Shown: positions 9,092-17,977, numbered from the stretch's first letter. The stretch is DNA of 64,000 nt from Labrys wisconsinensis (GCF_030814995.1 NZ_JAUSVX010000015.1:124001-188000); one strand, 5' to 3'. The notes: a model not told the origin generated them from the letters alone. Numbers and translations are program-made.

Positions 9092-9816
9092 CCATGCAAT
9101 CCCCCGTCATCCTCGAGGTCGAGGCGCTGAGCGCCGGCTATGGTCGCTTCGACGTGGTCCGCAACGTGGCGCTGACCGTCGGCAAGGGCGAGGCCGTGGC
9201 CCTGCTCGGCCCGAACGGCGCCGGCAAGACGACCGTGCTCCGCGCCGTCATGGGCATGATCAAGCAGCGTCGCGGCACCATCCGCGTCGGGGACAGGGAC
9301 ATATCGGCATTGCCCGCGCACCGCATCGCGCGAGGCTTCGCGGCGATCGCCCCGGAGGGCCGGCGCCTGTTCCTCGATCAGTCGGTCGAGGACAATCTGA
9401 TCCTCGGCGCCCTGCATCTGCGGCGCGACCGGAGCAGGGTGCGGACGCTGCTGGAGGGCGTCTACGACCTCTTCCCGGTGCTGAGGGGCTACAGGACCCG
9501 GCTCTCATCCTTCCTCAGCGGCGGTGAGCAGCAGATGGTCTCGATCGGCCGCATGCTGATGAGCGACCCGGCGGTAATGCTGCTCGACGAGCCCTCCGTC
9601 GCGCTTTCGCCCGTTGCGGTCGACATCGTGGCGAAGGCTTTGATCGAGCTGCGCCGGCGCGGCGCCTCGCTGCTGCTCGTCGAGCAGCGCATCGACGTTG
9701 CGACGCGCGTCTGCGACCGCCTCTACGTGATGAGCCATGGCGAGATCGTCGAGGAGATGACGCCCGAGGCCGTGCGCCATGGCGGCATGTCGATCCTCAA
9801 CCGCTATCTCGGCTGA
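9088..9816 (+). CDS. livF: Branched-chain-type ABC transporter ATPase (LivF-like)
   Basis: This 242-residue ATPase has Walker A GPNGAGKTT, a signature in FLSGGEQQM and Walker B VMLLDEPSVALSP. The short family-typical start and the segment GRRLFLDQSVEDNLILGA place it with LivF. It completes the importer, pairing with the LivG-like domain of the fused upstream protein. Its ATG overlaps the upstream stop. The stop at 9814-9816 lies 6 bp before the next shared operator, so the transcription unit probably ends here. Confidence 0.9.
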   Translation: MTMQSPVILEVEALSAGYGRFDVVRNVALTVGKGEAVALLGPNGAGKTTVLRAVMGMIKQRRGTIRVGDRDISALPAHRIARGFAAIAPEGRRLFLDQSVEDNLILGALHLRRDRSRVRTLLEGVYDLFPVLRGYRTRLSSFLSGGEQQMVSIGRMLMSDPAVMLLDEPSVALSPVAVDIVAKALIELRRRGASLLLVEQRIDVATRVCDRLYVMSHGEIVEEMTPEAVRHGGMSILNRYLG

Positions 9817-9821
9817 CATTT

Positions 9822-9879
9822 CCGATAGCTGTTATGTCGTCCGTGGTCTGGCGGGCGCGGCGGTTGCCCTTGCTAGACT
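9822..9879 (+). promoter_or_regulatory. Shared 17-bp operator (site B) with -10-like box
   Basis: CCGATAGCTGTTATGTC at 9822-9838 is followed by TAGACT starting at 9874, exactly 36 bp from the operator edge. The -35 position is GC-rich and non-consensus. The unit downstream would hold the small unknown gene and the MBL hydrolase. Confidence 0.55.
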
Positions 9880-10003
9880 GCGGTCCTGGAGCTGTTCGGC
9901 TCGCGACAAGAGTGCGGTGCGCCATCGGCGGGACCGCACGGGGTGGGAACGCAGTGACCCGAGGCAAAGCGATCTCGGCGCCCGCCGTGGCGCGTGCGGC
10001 CGG

Positions 10004-10468
10004 ATGCGGGACGCGCCCGTGAGCCCGTCCGATCCCGTGCTGGCCTATGTGCTTGCCGCAAGGCCGCTTCATGCCGCGCTGCGCGAGGCGGTGATCCAGC
10101 TCGCCGCCTTCGCCCTCTATCGCGCGACACGCACGCGAGCCTTGGCCCTCGATATCACCCCCCTCGACCGCGCCCGCGACACGCTGGGTGATCACACCGC
10201 CGGCCTCGCGGCTCTCCGCGCGCCCGATCCGGCGGCGCACCACCACCATCATCTCATGGGCGCCGCCACGGCGCTGGAACGGGCGCTCGCCGCGGGCTAC
10301 GCAACGGGAACCGGCGCCGACACGCTGTTCTTCGCGGCCGTCGAAGAGGCCGAGCGGCATATCCGCGCGGCGGGACGCCTGCTGCCGGGCTTCGAGATGG
10401 TCGACCTCACCCAGGCCTGCTGCGCCATGCACGCGCCGGCAGCCCTGGTAACGCATCGTGTCGATTAG
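10004..10468 (+). CDS. Small hypothetical protein with a penta-histidine run
   Basis: I do not recognise this ~154-residue protein. It is alanine- and leucine-rich and probably helical. It contains five consecutive histidines near residue 82 (PDPAAHHHHHLMGAA), which could bind metal. The reading frame is open further upstream, but that part looks non-coding; the start could also be GTG at 10019. It sits between a shared operator and an MBL hydrolase gene in the same direction and ends 24 bp before that gene. Coding status is supported by context and composition only. Confidence 0.5.
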   Translation: MRDAPVSPSDPVLAYVLAARPLHAALREAVIQLAAFALYRATRTRALALDITPLDRARDTLGDHTAGLAALRAPDPAAHHHHHLMGAATALERALAAGYATGTGADTLFFAAVEEAERHIRAAGRLLPGFEMVDLTQACCAMHAPAALVTHRVD

Positions 10469-10492
10469 CACCGATCAGAACGGGAGCAAGGA

Positions 10493-11371
10493 ATGGCCGA
10501 CTATTCGATCTGGGTGCTGGACTATGCCGCAGTCGCCAAGTTTCCACAGAGCGTCATGCTCTACGGCCCGCAATATCAGGGTGTCCGAAATCTGCCCTAT
10601 GCCTATGTTCTGATCAAAGGCAAGGGCGAAGTCATTCTCGTCGACACGGGCTACGACCATAAGGAATACGGCAAATACCTCGCCGACCTCTATGGCGTGT
10701 CCAATTGGCATCCGGCGCACGAGGTGCTGGCCGAATGCGGCGTGAGGCCGGAAGACGTCACCACCGTGTTCATCACCCATGCCCATTTCGATCACATGGG
10801 CGGGCTCGACCTCTTCCCCAACGCCACGTTCTATCTGCAGAAGCGCGAGCTCGACAAATGGATCTGGGCCCTGGCGCTCGGACCCGAGTTTCGCTTTCTC
10901 GTCGGCGCGGCCGATCCGGCCGACATCGTCAAGGCGACGCGCCTCGCGCAGGAGGGGCGCATGGTGCTGATCGACGGGGATCGGGAGGACGTGCTGCCCG
11001 GCATCGACGTGCATCTCGCCGCCGACACCCACACCTATGGCTCGATGTATGTCACGGTGCGCAACGACGGCGCCCCCGAGAGCCAGGACAGCTGGATCCT
11101 CGCCGGCGACCTCCTCTACACCTACGACAACCTCACCGGCCTCGAACCCGCCGAGCCGCAGATCGTGCCGATCGGCCTCGCAGTCGGCAGCCAGACCAAT
11201 CTGATCTTCACAAGTGCCGAGATGCTGCGGGCCGTCGGCGGGGAGCCAAGGCGGGTCATCCCGGTGCATGAGGACCGGCTCAAGACCCTGTTCCCCTCGC
11301 GCAGGACCGCCGCCGGCCTGCATGTCGTCGAAATCGCGCTGGCGGCCGACGAGGCGAGCCGGGTCGCCTGA
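10493..11371 (+). CDS. MBL-fold metallo-hydrolase (AHL-lactonase-like)
   Basis: This 292-residue cytoplasmic protein has the zinc motif THAHFDHMGGLD near residues 95-105. ILAGDLLYTY later supplies the bridging aspartate region. VILVDTGYD before the motif is typical of the AttM/AiiA-like branch, which opens lactone rings; the real substrate here is unknown. GGAGCAAGGA precedes the ATG. It follows the small unknown gene and precedes the third shared operator. Similar folds are encoded at 3504 and 16906, so the region carries three such hydrolases. Confidence 0.85.
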   Translation: MADYSIWVLDYAAVAKFPQSVMLYGPQYQGVRNLPYAYVLIKGKGEVILVDTGYDHKEYGKYLADLYGVSNWHPAHEVLAECGVRPEDVTTVFITHAHFDHMGGLDLFPNATFYLQKRELDKWIWALALGPEFRFLVGAADPADIVKATRLAQEGRMVLIDGDREDVLPGIDVHLAADTHTYGSMYVTVRNDGAPESQDSWILAGDLLYTYDNLTGLEPAEPQIVPIGLAVGSQTNLIFTSAEMLRAVGGEPRRVIPVHEDRLKTLFPSRRTAAGLHVVEIALAADEASRVA

Positions 11372-11382
11372 GCGGCCCGCCT

Positions 11383-11440
11383 GACATTTCTGTTATGTCC
11401 GGGCCACCGATAACGGCGGCTGCGGGAACTGGGCTAGGGT
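11383..11440 (+). promoter_or_regulatory. Shared 17-bp operator (site C) with -10-like box
   Basis: GACATTTCTGTTATGTC at 11383-11399 has perfect 5-bp outer arms (GACAT/ATGTC). TAGGGT begins at 11435, 36 bp after the operator edge. The dehydrogenase start codon at 11492 follows, leaving a predicted leader of about 45 nt. Confidence 0.55.
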
Positions 11441-11491
11441 CTGCGGATAGTGCGAATGACCCGGCAACGGGACGGAGAGAGGCTGCGCCGC

Positions 11492-12376
11492 ATGACCCAG
11501 GTGATCGGATTTGTAGGGCTGGGGCGCATGGGCGGGCCGATGAGCCGCAGGCTGATCGATGCGGGTCATCGCCTGACCGTCTTCGACGCGAATGCCGAGG
11601 CTGTCGCTCCCGTCGAGAGCGCCGGCGCCGCGATCGCCGCCTCCCCGGAGGCGATCGGTCACGCCGCAGACATCGTCTTCGTCAGCCTGCCCACGCCCGA
11701 TATCGTCCAGTCCGTCGTCCTCAACGGCATCGGCAATGGCAGCCGGGTCAAAACCGTCGTCGACCTGTCGACGAGCGGCCCCAGCATGGCCGGCCGCGTG
11801 TCGAAGGACCTCATGGAGCGCGGCATAGCCTGGGTGGATGCGCCCGTGTCGGGCGGCATTGCCGGTGCCAGGAATGGCACGCTGGCGGTGATGGCTTCGG
11901 GCCCGCGCGCTTCGTTCGAGCTGGTCGAGCCGCTGCTCGCGGTGTTCGGCAAGGTCTTCTTCGTCGGGGAGAAGGCCGGCCTCGGCCAGGTCGCCAAGCT
12001 CGGCAACAATCTCCTCGCTGCCGCCGCGATGGTGGTGTCGTCGGAGGCGCTGGTGATGGGGGTCAAGGCCGGCATCGACCCGAAGGTGATGCTCGACATC
12101 ATCAATGCCGGAAGCGGCCGCAACAGCGCCACCCAGGACAAGTTCCCGCGCTCGGTGCTGCCGCGCACCTTCGACTTCGGCTTCGCCACCGGCCTCTCCT
12201 ACAAGGACGTCCGCCTCTGCGTCGACGAGGCCGAGTCCCTCGGCGTGCCGATGATCGTCGGCGCCGCCGTGCGGCAGATGCTGGCCGTCACCAACGCCAG
12301 GTTCGGCCCCACCTCGGACTTCACCTCGATCACCCGGGTGGTCGAGGAATGGGCCAACGTCGAGGTCAAGGGCTGA
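11492..12376 (+). CDS. Beta-hydroxyacid dehydrogenase (3-hydroxyisobutyrate/tartronate-semialdehyde reductase family)
   Basis: This 294-residue NAD(P)-dependent enzyme starts with the Rossmann motif GFVGLGRMGGPM. It carries the substrate-binding DAPVSGGIAGA and the catalytic-lysine segment GQVAKLGNNLL. The family oxidises 3-hydroxyacids or reduces semialdehydes such as methylmalonate or tartronate semialdehyde. The start at 11492 has GGAGAGAGG upstream and gives the usual N-terminus. It is strikingly similar to the enzyme at 17978: long identical stretches around SGRNSATQDKFPRSVL and FDFGFATGLSYKDVR. The precise substrate is not evident. Confidence 0.88.
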   Translation: MTQVIGFVGLGRMGGPMSRRLIDAGHRLTVFDANAEAVAPVESAGAAIAASPEAIGHAADIVFVSLPTPDIVQSVVLNGIGNGSRVKTVVDLSTSGPSMAGRVSKDLMERGIAWVDAPVSGGIAGARNGTLAVMASGPRASFELVEPLLAVFGKVFFVGEKAGLGQVAKLGNNLLAAAAMVVSSEALVMGVKAGIDPKVMLDIINAGSGRNSATQDKFPRSVLPRTFDFGFATGLSYKDVRLCVDEAESLGVPMIVGAAVRQMLAVTNARFGPTSDFTSITRVVEEWANVEVKG

Positions 12377-12416
12377 CGGACAGGCCTAAGCAGCTTCTCG
12401 TGGCTTCGGCCACGAC

Positions 12417-12491
12417 TTGATTTTGCATTTTCCATGCAAAATCAATGCTGCTCAAACAACCAAGTGTAAGCAGGTTCGAGAGAACCTGCTT
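12417..12491. promoter_or_regulatory. Two perfect hairpins between dehydrogenase and decarboxylase genes
   Basis: TTGATTTTGCAT (12417-12428) pairs perfectly with ATGCAAAATCAA (12434-12445) around TTTCC. AAGCAGGTTC (12468-12477) pairs with GAACCTGCTT (12482-12491) around a GAGA tetraloop. They may terminate the upstream unit, or the AT-rich palindrome may be a protein-binding site. Confidence 0.45.
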
Positions 12492-12542
12492 GGCGTTTCA
12501 CCCGCGGCCGCCCTGATCGGCTGCTCAGACTGTGGAGTTGTC

Positions 12543-12926
12543 ATGGACAAGGAAGTCTTCGATCGCGGCCTCGCCATCCGCAAGAAGGTGCTGGGCGCCG
12601 AATTCGTCGAGAAGTCGTTCGCCTCGGCCGACGACTTCAACAGGCCGATGCAGGAGCTGGTGACGGAATATTGCTGGGGTGCCGTCTGGGGCCGCGACGG
12701 CCTGTCGCCCAGGGACCGCTCCATGCTCAATCTCGGCATGATCAGCTGCCTCAACCGCCCGCACGAGCTCAAGATGCACGTGAAGGGCGCGCTGAGGAAT
12801 GGCCTCACCAAGGACGAGATCCGCGAGATCTTCCTGCAGGTCGCGATCTATGCCGGCGTGCCGGCCGGGGTCGATTCGTTCCGCATCGCCCGTGAAGCTT
12901 TCGCGGAACTCGACAAGGACGCTTGA
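12543..12926 (+). CDS. Carboxymuconolactone decarboxylase family protein (PcaC-like)
   Basis: This 127-residue protein has the CMD fold throughout. The conserved core LNRPHELKMHVKGALRNG is followed by EIREIFLQVAIYAGVPAG, closely resembling PcaC. PcaC decarboxylates gamma-carboxymuconolactone in protocatechuate breakdown, but relatives act on other lactones or as peroxidases. The start at 12543 has GGAG upstream and matches family length. No other protocatechuate genes lie nearby, so the true substrate is open. It lies 4 bp before the aldehyde dehydrogenase gene and is surely co-transcribed with it. Confidence 0.85.
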   Translation: MDKEVFDRGLAIRKKVLGAEFVEKSFASADDFNRPMQELVTEYCWGAVWGRDGLSPRDRSMLNLGMISCLNRPHELKMHVKGALRNGLTKDEIREIFLQVAIYAGVPAGVDSFRIAREAFAELDKDA

Positions 12927-12930
12927 TCCG

Positions 12931-14442
12931 ATGACCGCCACTGCCTCTCCCGCCGTACCGACGATCGACCGCCACCGCATGCTGATCGGCGGCGAATGGG
13001 TCGAGGCGACCGGTGGCGCAACCTTCGAATCCGAGAATCCCTTTCTCGGAGCCGCCTGGGCCGAGGTGCCGCGAGCCGCGCCGGAGGATGTCGACCGCGC
13101 CGTCAAGGCGGCGCGCAAGGCGTTCCGCGATCCGAGCTGGGGCGGCCTCACCCCGACCGCGCGCGGCCATCTCCTGCGCCGCCTCGCCGACCTGATCACC
13201 AGGGAGGCCGACCGGCTGGCTGAGATCGAGACGCGCGACAACGGCAAGCTCATCACCGAGATGCGGGCGCAGCTGCGCTACATCCCGCAATGGTTCCACT
13301 ATTTCGGTGGCTTGGCCGACAAGATCGAAGGCCGGGTCATCCCGATCGACAAGCCGGGCATGGTGAACTTCACGCGCGAGGAGCCGCTCGGCGTCGTCGC
13401 CGCCATCACCCCGTGGAACTCGCCGCTGATGCTGGCGACCTGGAAGCTGGCGCCGGCGCTCGCGGCCGGCAACACCGTCGTCTGGAAGCCGTCGGAGTTT
13501 TCCTCGGTCTCCGCTCTGATGTTCGGGCGCCTCTTCGCCGAGGCCGGCTTCCCCCCGGGCGTCGTCAATATCGTGACCGGTTTCGGCTCCGAGATCGGCG
13601 AGAGCCTGGTGGGTCACCCGCAGGTCGCCAAGGTGGCGTTCACCGGCGGCGATCGCACCGGCCAGAGCGTCTATGAGCTCGCGGCGCGCTCGATCAAGCC
13701 CGTCACGCTCGAGCTCGGCGGCAAATCCGCCAACATCGTGTTCGCCGATGCGCAGCTCGACAATGCGGTGCGCGGCGTCGTCTCCGGCATCTTCGCCGCG
13801 ACCGGGCAGACCTGCATCGCGGGCTCGCGCGCGCTCGTCCACCGGTCGATCCACGACCAGTTCGTCGAGAAGCTCGTCGCCCTGGGGCGGACGGCGCGGA
13901 TGGGCGATCCGCTGCTCGACACCACGCAGGTCGGCCCCATCACCACGCGGCCGCAATACCGGAAGATCCTCGACTATATCGAAATCGCGAAGGGCGAAGG
14001 CGCGACCGCCGTCCTCGGCGGCGGCCCGGCGACGCGGCCCGAATGCGGCGCCGGCTGGTTCGTCGAGCCCACGGTCTTCGCCGGCGTCAATCCGGCCATG
14101 CGCATTGCCCGGGAGGAGGTGTTCGGGCCGGTCCTCTCGGTCATCCCCTTCGACGACGAGGAGGAGGCGATCGCCATCGCCAACGACACCCAGTACGGCC
14201 TCGCCGCCGGCGTCTGGACCCAGAGCATGCGGACGGCCTTCCATCTCTCGCATCGGCTCGAAGCCGGCACGGTCTGGGTCAATACCTACCGGGCGACCAG
14301 CTATCTCTCCCCGTTCGGAGGCTACAAGCGTTCCGGCATCGGGCGCGAGAGCGGCCTGACCGCGATCCGCGAATATCTGCAGGAGAAGAGCATTTGGATC
14401 GATACGGTCGGAGAAGTGCCCAACCCCTTCGTCCAACGCTAG
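12931..14442 (+). CDS. NAD(P)-dependent aldehyde dehydrogenase
   Basis: This 503-residue enzyme covers the whole ALDH family fold. The cofactor region has TPWNSPLMLATWKLAPALA. The general base is in ELGGKS (Glu about 261) and the nucleophile in GQTCIAGSR (Cys about 295). The C-terminal part has SPFGGYKRSGIGRE. It would oxidise an aldehyde to an acid using NAD(P)+, in the same unit as the decarboxylase-like protein. The N-terminus at 12931 fits family length. The substrate is not evident. Confidence 0.9.
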   Translation: MTATASPAVPTIDRHRMLIGGEWVEATGGATFESENPFLGAAWAEVPRAAPEDVDRAVKAARKAFRDPSWGGLTPTARGHLLRRLADLITREADRLAEIETRDNGKLITEMRAQLRYIPQWFHYFGGLADKIEGRVIPIDKPGMVNFTREEPLGVVAAITPWNSPLMLATWKLAPALAAGNTVVWKPSEFSSVSALMFGRLFAEAGFPPGVVNIVTGFGSEIGESLVGHPQVAKVAFTGGDRTGQSVYELAARSIKPVTLELGGKSANIVFADAQLDNAVRGVVSGIFAATGQTCIAGSRALVHRSIHDQFVEKLVALGRTARMGDPLLDTTQVGPITTRPQYRKILDYIEIAKGEGATAVLGGGPATRPECGAGWFVEPTVFAGVNPAMRIAREEVFGPVLSVIPFDDEEEAIAIANDTQYGLAAGVWTQSMRTAFHLSHRLEAGTVWVNTYRATSYLSPFGGYKRSGIGRESGLTAIREYLQEKSIWIDTVGEVPNPFVQR

Positions 14443-14532
14443 CCGGCATTGTTGCAGGCCAAGGCCATGGTTGATAACGTTTCCTCGACAACGGCTCAAA
14501 AAGCGGGCGCCGCCGGGCTGAGGCCACCTGCG

Positions 14533-15441
14533 ATGGAATTGAAGCAGCTCAGCTATTTCCTGGGCGTCGCCGAGGCGGGAAGTTTCTCGAAGGCTGCCGT
14601 GCGGCTGTCCGTCGACCAGCCCATGCTCAGCCGCCACGTCAAGCTGCTGGAGAACGAGCTCGGCGTCGAGCTGCTCTATCGCAACGGGCGCGGTGTCGTG
14701 CTCTCCGAGGCTGGCAAGCTCCTCGAAGCCTATGCGCGCAGCGTCGTGGACCTCGTCGGCCAGGCGCAGTCGGAGATCAGCACGCTCCGCTCCGAGCCGC
14801 GCGGCCGCGTTGCCATCGCCATGCCGCCCTCGATCGGCTGGATGCTCACTGGCCCTCTGGTGTTGCGCTGCCGCGAAGCCTTCCCGAACATCCTGCTGCA
14901 CATGGCCGAGGGCTTTTCCGGCCACGTCGCGGAATGGCTCTCCACCGGCCGCATCGATATCGGCATCGTCTACCAGGCACCACGCCGGCCGAGCCTCACC
15001 ACCGAGCCGCTGTTCACCGACGAGCTGATCCTGCTCGGGCCCATCGACGATCCCGCGGGTCTCGGCGGCGAAACCGTTCCGGCCGCCAAGATCGCCGAAA
15101 TTCCGATGATCCTGCCGGCGCGGCCGCACGGGCTGCGCGTGCTCATCGATCACGAGCTCGAAAAGCTCGGCCTGTCCGCCATGGTCGAGTTCGAGGTCGA
15201 CGCGATGCCCTCGACGCTGAGCCTGGTCGAGCGCGGTATCGGCTACACCGTCCTGTCCGAGGGGGCGGTCACGCACCTCATCGGTGCCGGACGCATCCGC
15301 CGCTGGTCCCTCACGGAGCCCACGCTCTGGCGCGAGCTGCTTCTGGCCACATCGACGCAGCGTCCGATGAGCGTCGCGACGCGCCTGGTCGCGCGTCTCA
15401 TCCGCGACGAAGTCCATTCGATCCTGCGCGGGAAAAGCTGA
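14533..15441 (+). CDS. LysR-type transcriptional regulator
   Basis: This 302-residue regulator has an N-terminal winged helix (MELKQLSYFLGVAEAGSFSKAA) and a LysR effector domain from about residue 90. Starts at 14449 or 14467 are possible, but 14533 gives the standard LysR N-terminus. It is paralogous to the LysR at 38968: both share ELGVEL.YRNGRGVVL, RPHGLR and an EFPNV/AFPNI-type effector-domain start. The effector domain resembles Nac/Cbl-like LysRs. It is a good candidate for binding the repeated 17-bp operator, since its gene lies in the middle of that regulon, but this is inference. Confidence 0.9.
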   Translation: MELKQLSYFLGVAEAGSFSKAAVRLSVDQPMLSRHVKLLENELGVELLYRNGRGVVLSEAGKLLEAYARSVVDLVGQAQSEISTLRSEPRGRVAIAMPPSIGWMLTGPLVLRCREAFPNILLHMAEGFSGHVAEWLSTGRIDIGIVYQAPRRPSLTTEPLFTDELILLGPIDDPAGLGGETVPAAKIAEIPMILPARPHGLRVLIDHELEKLGLSAMVEFEVDAMPSTLSLVERGIGYTVLSEGAVTHLIGAGRIRRWSLTEPTLWRELLLATSTQRPMSVATRLVARLIRDEVHSILRGKS

Positions 15442-15517
15442 GCGGCCACGGGCCGCCTCGAACACGCCGCCCTGCCGACCGCGCGACGGGGCCAACAATG
15501 CCACCTGGGAGGTGCCG

Positions 15518-16903
15518 ATGACCCCTGCCGCCTTGCGCGCCGACGCGCGAACCAGTGCCGATCGCCCGCTCGCGGTGCGGCTCGGCGAAGCCGTTGCAGG
15601 GACATCGGCGGAGACGATGCCCGAGGCCGCCGGCGAGAAGCTGCGGCTCTGCCTGCTCGATTTCCTGGCGTGCGCGTTCGAAGCCTCGTCGCTGCCCTGG
15701 GCGCGGCAGGCCGCCTTGCTCGCCACGCCCGGCGCCGGCCCCTGCACCATCGTCGGCACGCCGCAGGGCGTGCCGGCCGGCGATGCGGTGTTCGCCAACG
15801 CCGTCGCGGGCCACGGCCTCGTGCGCGAGGACATGCACACCGGCAGCGTCAGCCATCTCGGCATCGTCGTCCTGCCGCCGCTGCTGGCGCTGGCGCAGGA
15901 GCGCAGGATCGACGGGCGCACCTTCACGGCTGCGGCGGTCGTCGGCTACGAGGTCGGCGGCCGGATCGGGCGCGCGCTCGTGACGCCCGAATTCGCCCGC
16001 ACCTTCCGTCCGACGGGCTTCACCGGCCCGCTGGCCGCCGCCGCTGCCGTGAGCCATGCGCTCGGCTTCGATGCGGCGCAGGCGGCGAGCGCCCTGTCGC
16101 TGGCTGCCAATCTCGCCGGCGGATTGAACCAGTGGCCGCACAGCGGGGCTGACGAGATGTTCTTCGAGGCCGGCGCCGCCGCGCGCAGCGGCTTCACGGC
16201 TGCCCGGCTCGCCATGCTCGGCGCCCACGGTTCCGAGGGCGCCCTCGACGGCGAGGCAGGACTGCTGCCCGCCTACCGCCCGGACCGGCAGGCCCCCGAC
16301 ATCCGCCTGTTCGACGGCGCGCCGGAGATCCTGTCGGTGTTCTTCAAGCCGGTGCCGGTCTGCAACTTCGCCCAGACGCCTTGCCTTGCTGCCATCGCGC
16401 TCGCCCGTCGCGAGCGGATCGATCCGGCCGACATCGCCAGCGTCGAGGTCAAGGTGACGCGGGCGGCGCAGGCCTATCCCGGCTGCGACCACGCCGGTCC
16501 CTATGCTCGCGTGCTGCAGGCCAAGATGAGCATCCATTTCGCCGTGGCGAGCGCGCTCCTGCGCGGGGCCGTCGACGAGTCGAGCTACAAGCGGCTCGAT
16601 GATCCCGCGCTGATGGAACTCGCCGGCAGGATCAAGGTCGAGGCCGATCCGGCTTTCACCGCCGCCTTTCCGCAGAAGCAGGGCGCCGAGGTCAGCATCG
16701 GGATGAGGGATGGGCGGGTGCTGTCCCATCGACTCGCCGACGTGGTCCCGGCCGACGTCGATCTCATCCGCACCCGGTTTCGCTCGGCGGCCGCGGCTGT
16801 CGTCGGCGCCGGCCCCGCGCAGGAGCTCGAGGCGGCGGTCGACGGGCTCGACGGCGCCAGCGATGTCGGCGCCGTCATGCGCCTCACGGCGGCCAGGAGC
16901 TGA
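15518..16903 (+). CDS. MmgE/PrpD family protein
   Basis: This 461-residue protein belongs to the MmgE/PrpD family, which includes 2-methylcitrate dehydratase, cis-aconitate decarboxylase and epimerases. Visible hallmarks are the helical N-terminal half with AFANAVAGHGLVREDMHTGSV-like sequence (family: histidine/aspartate near the active site), FRPTGFTGPLAAAAAVSHALG, and a C-terminal lid domain. It would act on a di- or tricarboxylic acid in the cytoplasm. GGGAGG lies 5 nt before the ATG at 15518; a GTG at 15512 is less likely. The MBL gene follows after 2 bp. The substrate is unknown. Confidence 0.87.
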   Translation: MTPAALRADARTSADRPLAVRLGEAVAGTSAETMPEAAGEKLRLCLLDFLACAFEASSLPWARQAALLATPGAGPCTIVGTPQGVPAGDAVFANAVAGHGLVREDMHTGSVSHLGIVVLPPLLALAQERRIDGRTFTAAAVVGYEVGGRIGRALVTPEFARTFRPTGFTGPLAAAAAVSHALGFDAAQAASALSLAANLAGGLNQWPHSGADEMFFEAGAAARSGFTAARLAMLGAHGSEGALDGEAGLLPAYRPDRQAPDIRLFDGAPEILSVFFKPVPVCNFAQTPCLAAIALARRERIDPADIASVEVKVTRAAQAYPGCDHAGPYARVLQAKMSIHFAVASALLRGAVDESSYKRLDDPALMELAGRIKVEADPAFTAAFPQKQGAEVSIGMRDGRVLSHRLADVVPADVDLIRTRFRSAAAAVVGAGPAQELEAAVDGLDGASDVGAVMRLTAARS

Positions 16904-16905
16904 CC

Positions 16906-17709
16906 ATGGCCGACCTGCCGGTCTACGAGGTCTATGCCATCCGCTATGCCACCCGAGAGGGGCGGCGCCAGGACAACTTCATCGGTGGCGATCCGCACGA
17001 GGGGCCGATGCCGATGGACTATTTCTGCTGGCTGATCCTCGGGGAGGGGCGGCGGCTCGTCGTCGACACCGGCTTCACCGCCGAGGTCGCGGAGCGGCGC
17101 AAGCGCCGTTATTTGCGCGACCCTGTCGAGGCGCTCTCTCTCTTCGGATTGGCCGCCGAGGAGGTCGAGGACGTCGTCCTCACGCACCTGCACTACGACC
17201 ATGTCGGCAATTTCGCGCGCTTCCCCAAGGCGCGGTTCCATCTGCAGGAGCCGGAGCTCGCCTATGCCACCGGCAAACATATGCGCCACCCCTTCCTGTC
17301 ACATGCCTTTGAGGTCGAGGACGTGGTCGGCGTCGTCAGGCTCAACTATGGCGGGCGGGTGGTCTTCTATGCCGGTGACGCGGAGCTTGCGCCGGGCATC
17401 GGGGTGCACCTGACCGGCGGTCATTCCGCCGGCCTGCAGTTCGTCAGCGTCAACACGGCGCGCGGCCGGGTGGTGCTCGCGTCCGATACCACCCATTACT
17501 ACGAGAACATGGACAGCGGCCGTCCCTTCACGACCACGTTCCATGTCGGCGACACGCTGGAGGGCTATGAGCGGCTCCGCGCCGTCGCCGCGAGCCGCGA
17601 CCATATCGTGCCGGGCCATGACCCGCTCGTCATGCAACTCTACCCGCCGCCGCGACCGGAACTGGAGGGGATCGCCGTTCGCCTCGACGTCGCGCCAAAG
17701 CCCCGATAG
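16906..17709 (+). CDS. MBL-fold metallo-hydrolase (N-acyl homoserine lactonase-like)
   Basis: This 267-residue cytoplasmic protein has THLHYDHVGNFARFP near residue 94 and the later LTGGHSAGLQ and LASDTTHYY, the metal ligands of the MBL fold. The order and spacing fit the AHL-lactonase-like subgroup (AttM/AhlD), which open lactone rings. No acyl-homoserine lactone synthase is seen here, so a catabolic lactone is as likely a substrate. The ATG lies 2 bp after the PrpD-like stop, giving a tight two-gene unit. Confidence 0.86.
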   Translation: MADLPVYEVYAIRYATREGRRQDNFIGGDPHEGPMPMDYFCWLILGEGRRLVVDTGFTAEVAERRKRRYLRDPVEALSLFGLAAEEVEDVVLTHLHYDHVGNFARFPKARFHLQEPELAYATGKHMRHPFLSHAFEVEDVVGVVRLNYGGRVVFYAGDAELAPGIGVHLTGGHSAGLQFVSVNTARGRVVLASDTTHYYENMDSGRPFTTTFHVGDTLEGYERLRAVAASRDHIVPGHDPLVMQLYPPPRPELEGIAVRLDVAPKPR

Positions 17710-17857
17710 GGGCGCGCGTTCCTCGTCCGGCGCGCCGAACGCTTCAGACCCGCGGCCCGACTGCGCGAGAACAGGCATGCGGCAAGCTTGCGATCGGAGA
17801 ATTCGGCACCGGCCTCTTTTTCGAAACGAGGGCCGTCCGTGTCCGCCGCCAGAAGAC

Positions 17858-17915
17858 GACAAAGCTGTTATGTCGGCCGTGGCGATGTCGATGACCGAAC
17901 AGTCCATCCTAGAAT
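17858..17915 (+). promoter_or_regulatory. Shared 17-bp operator (site D) with -10-like box
   Basis: GACAAAGCTGTTATGTC at 17858-17874 is followed by TAGAAT beginning at 17910, again 36 bp after the operator edge. The dehydrogenase ATG lies at 17978, giving a short leader. The rest of this 268-bp gap (17710-17977) holds nothing else I can recognise. Confidence 0.55.
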
Positions 17916-17977
17916 GCTCACCCTGACGCTCGCGACAGAACAAGCCGAGCGGACGATCGCAGACAGGAGAAAGCAGG

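Noticed and set aside
12805-15927. A 1040-codon minus-strand open frame opposite ALDH and LysR
   Set aside because: It is antisense to genes with clear catalytic motifs; no domain is recognisable and the composition is shadow-like.
6137-17874. Reading the shared palindrome as a classical LysR T-N11-A or Nac ATA-N9-TAT box
   Set aside because: The sites give ATA-N5-TAT at best, so neither consensus spacing fits; the LysR link is left as a hypothesis.
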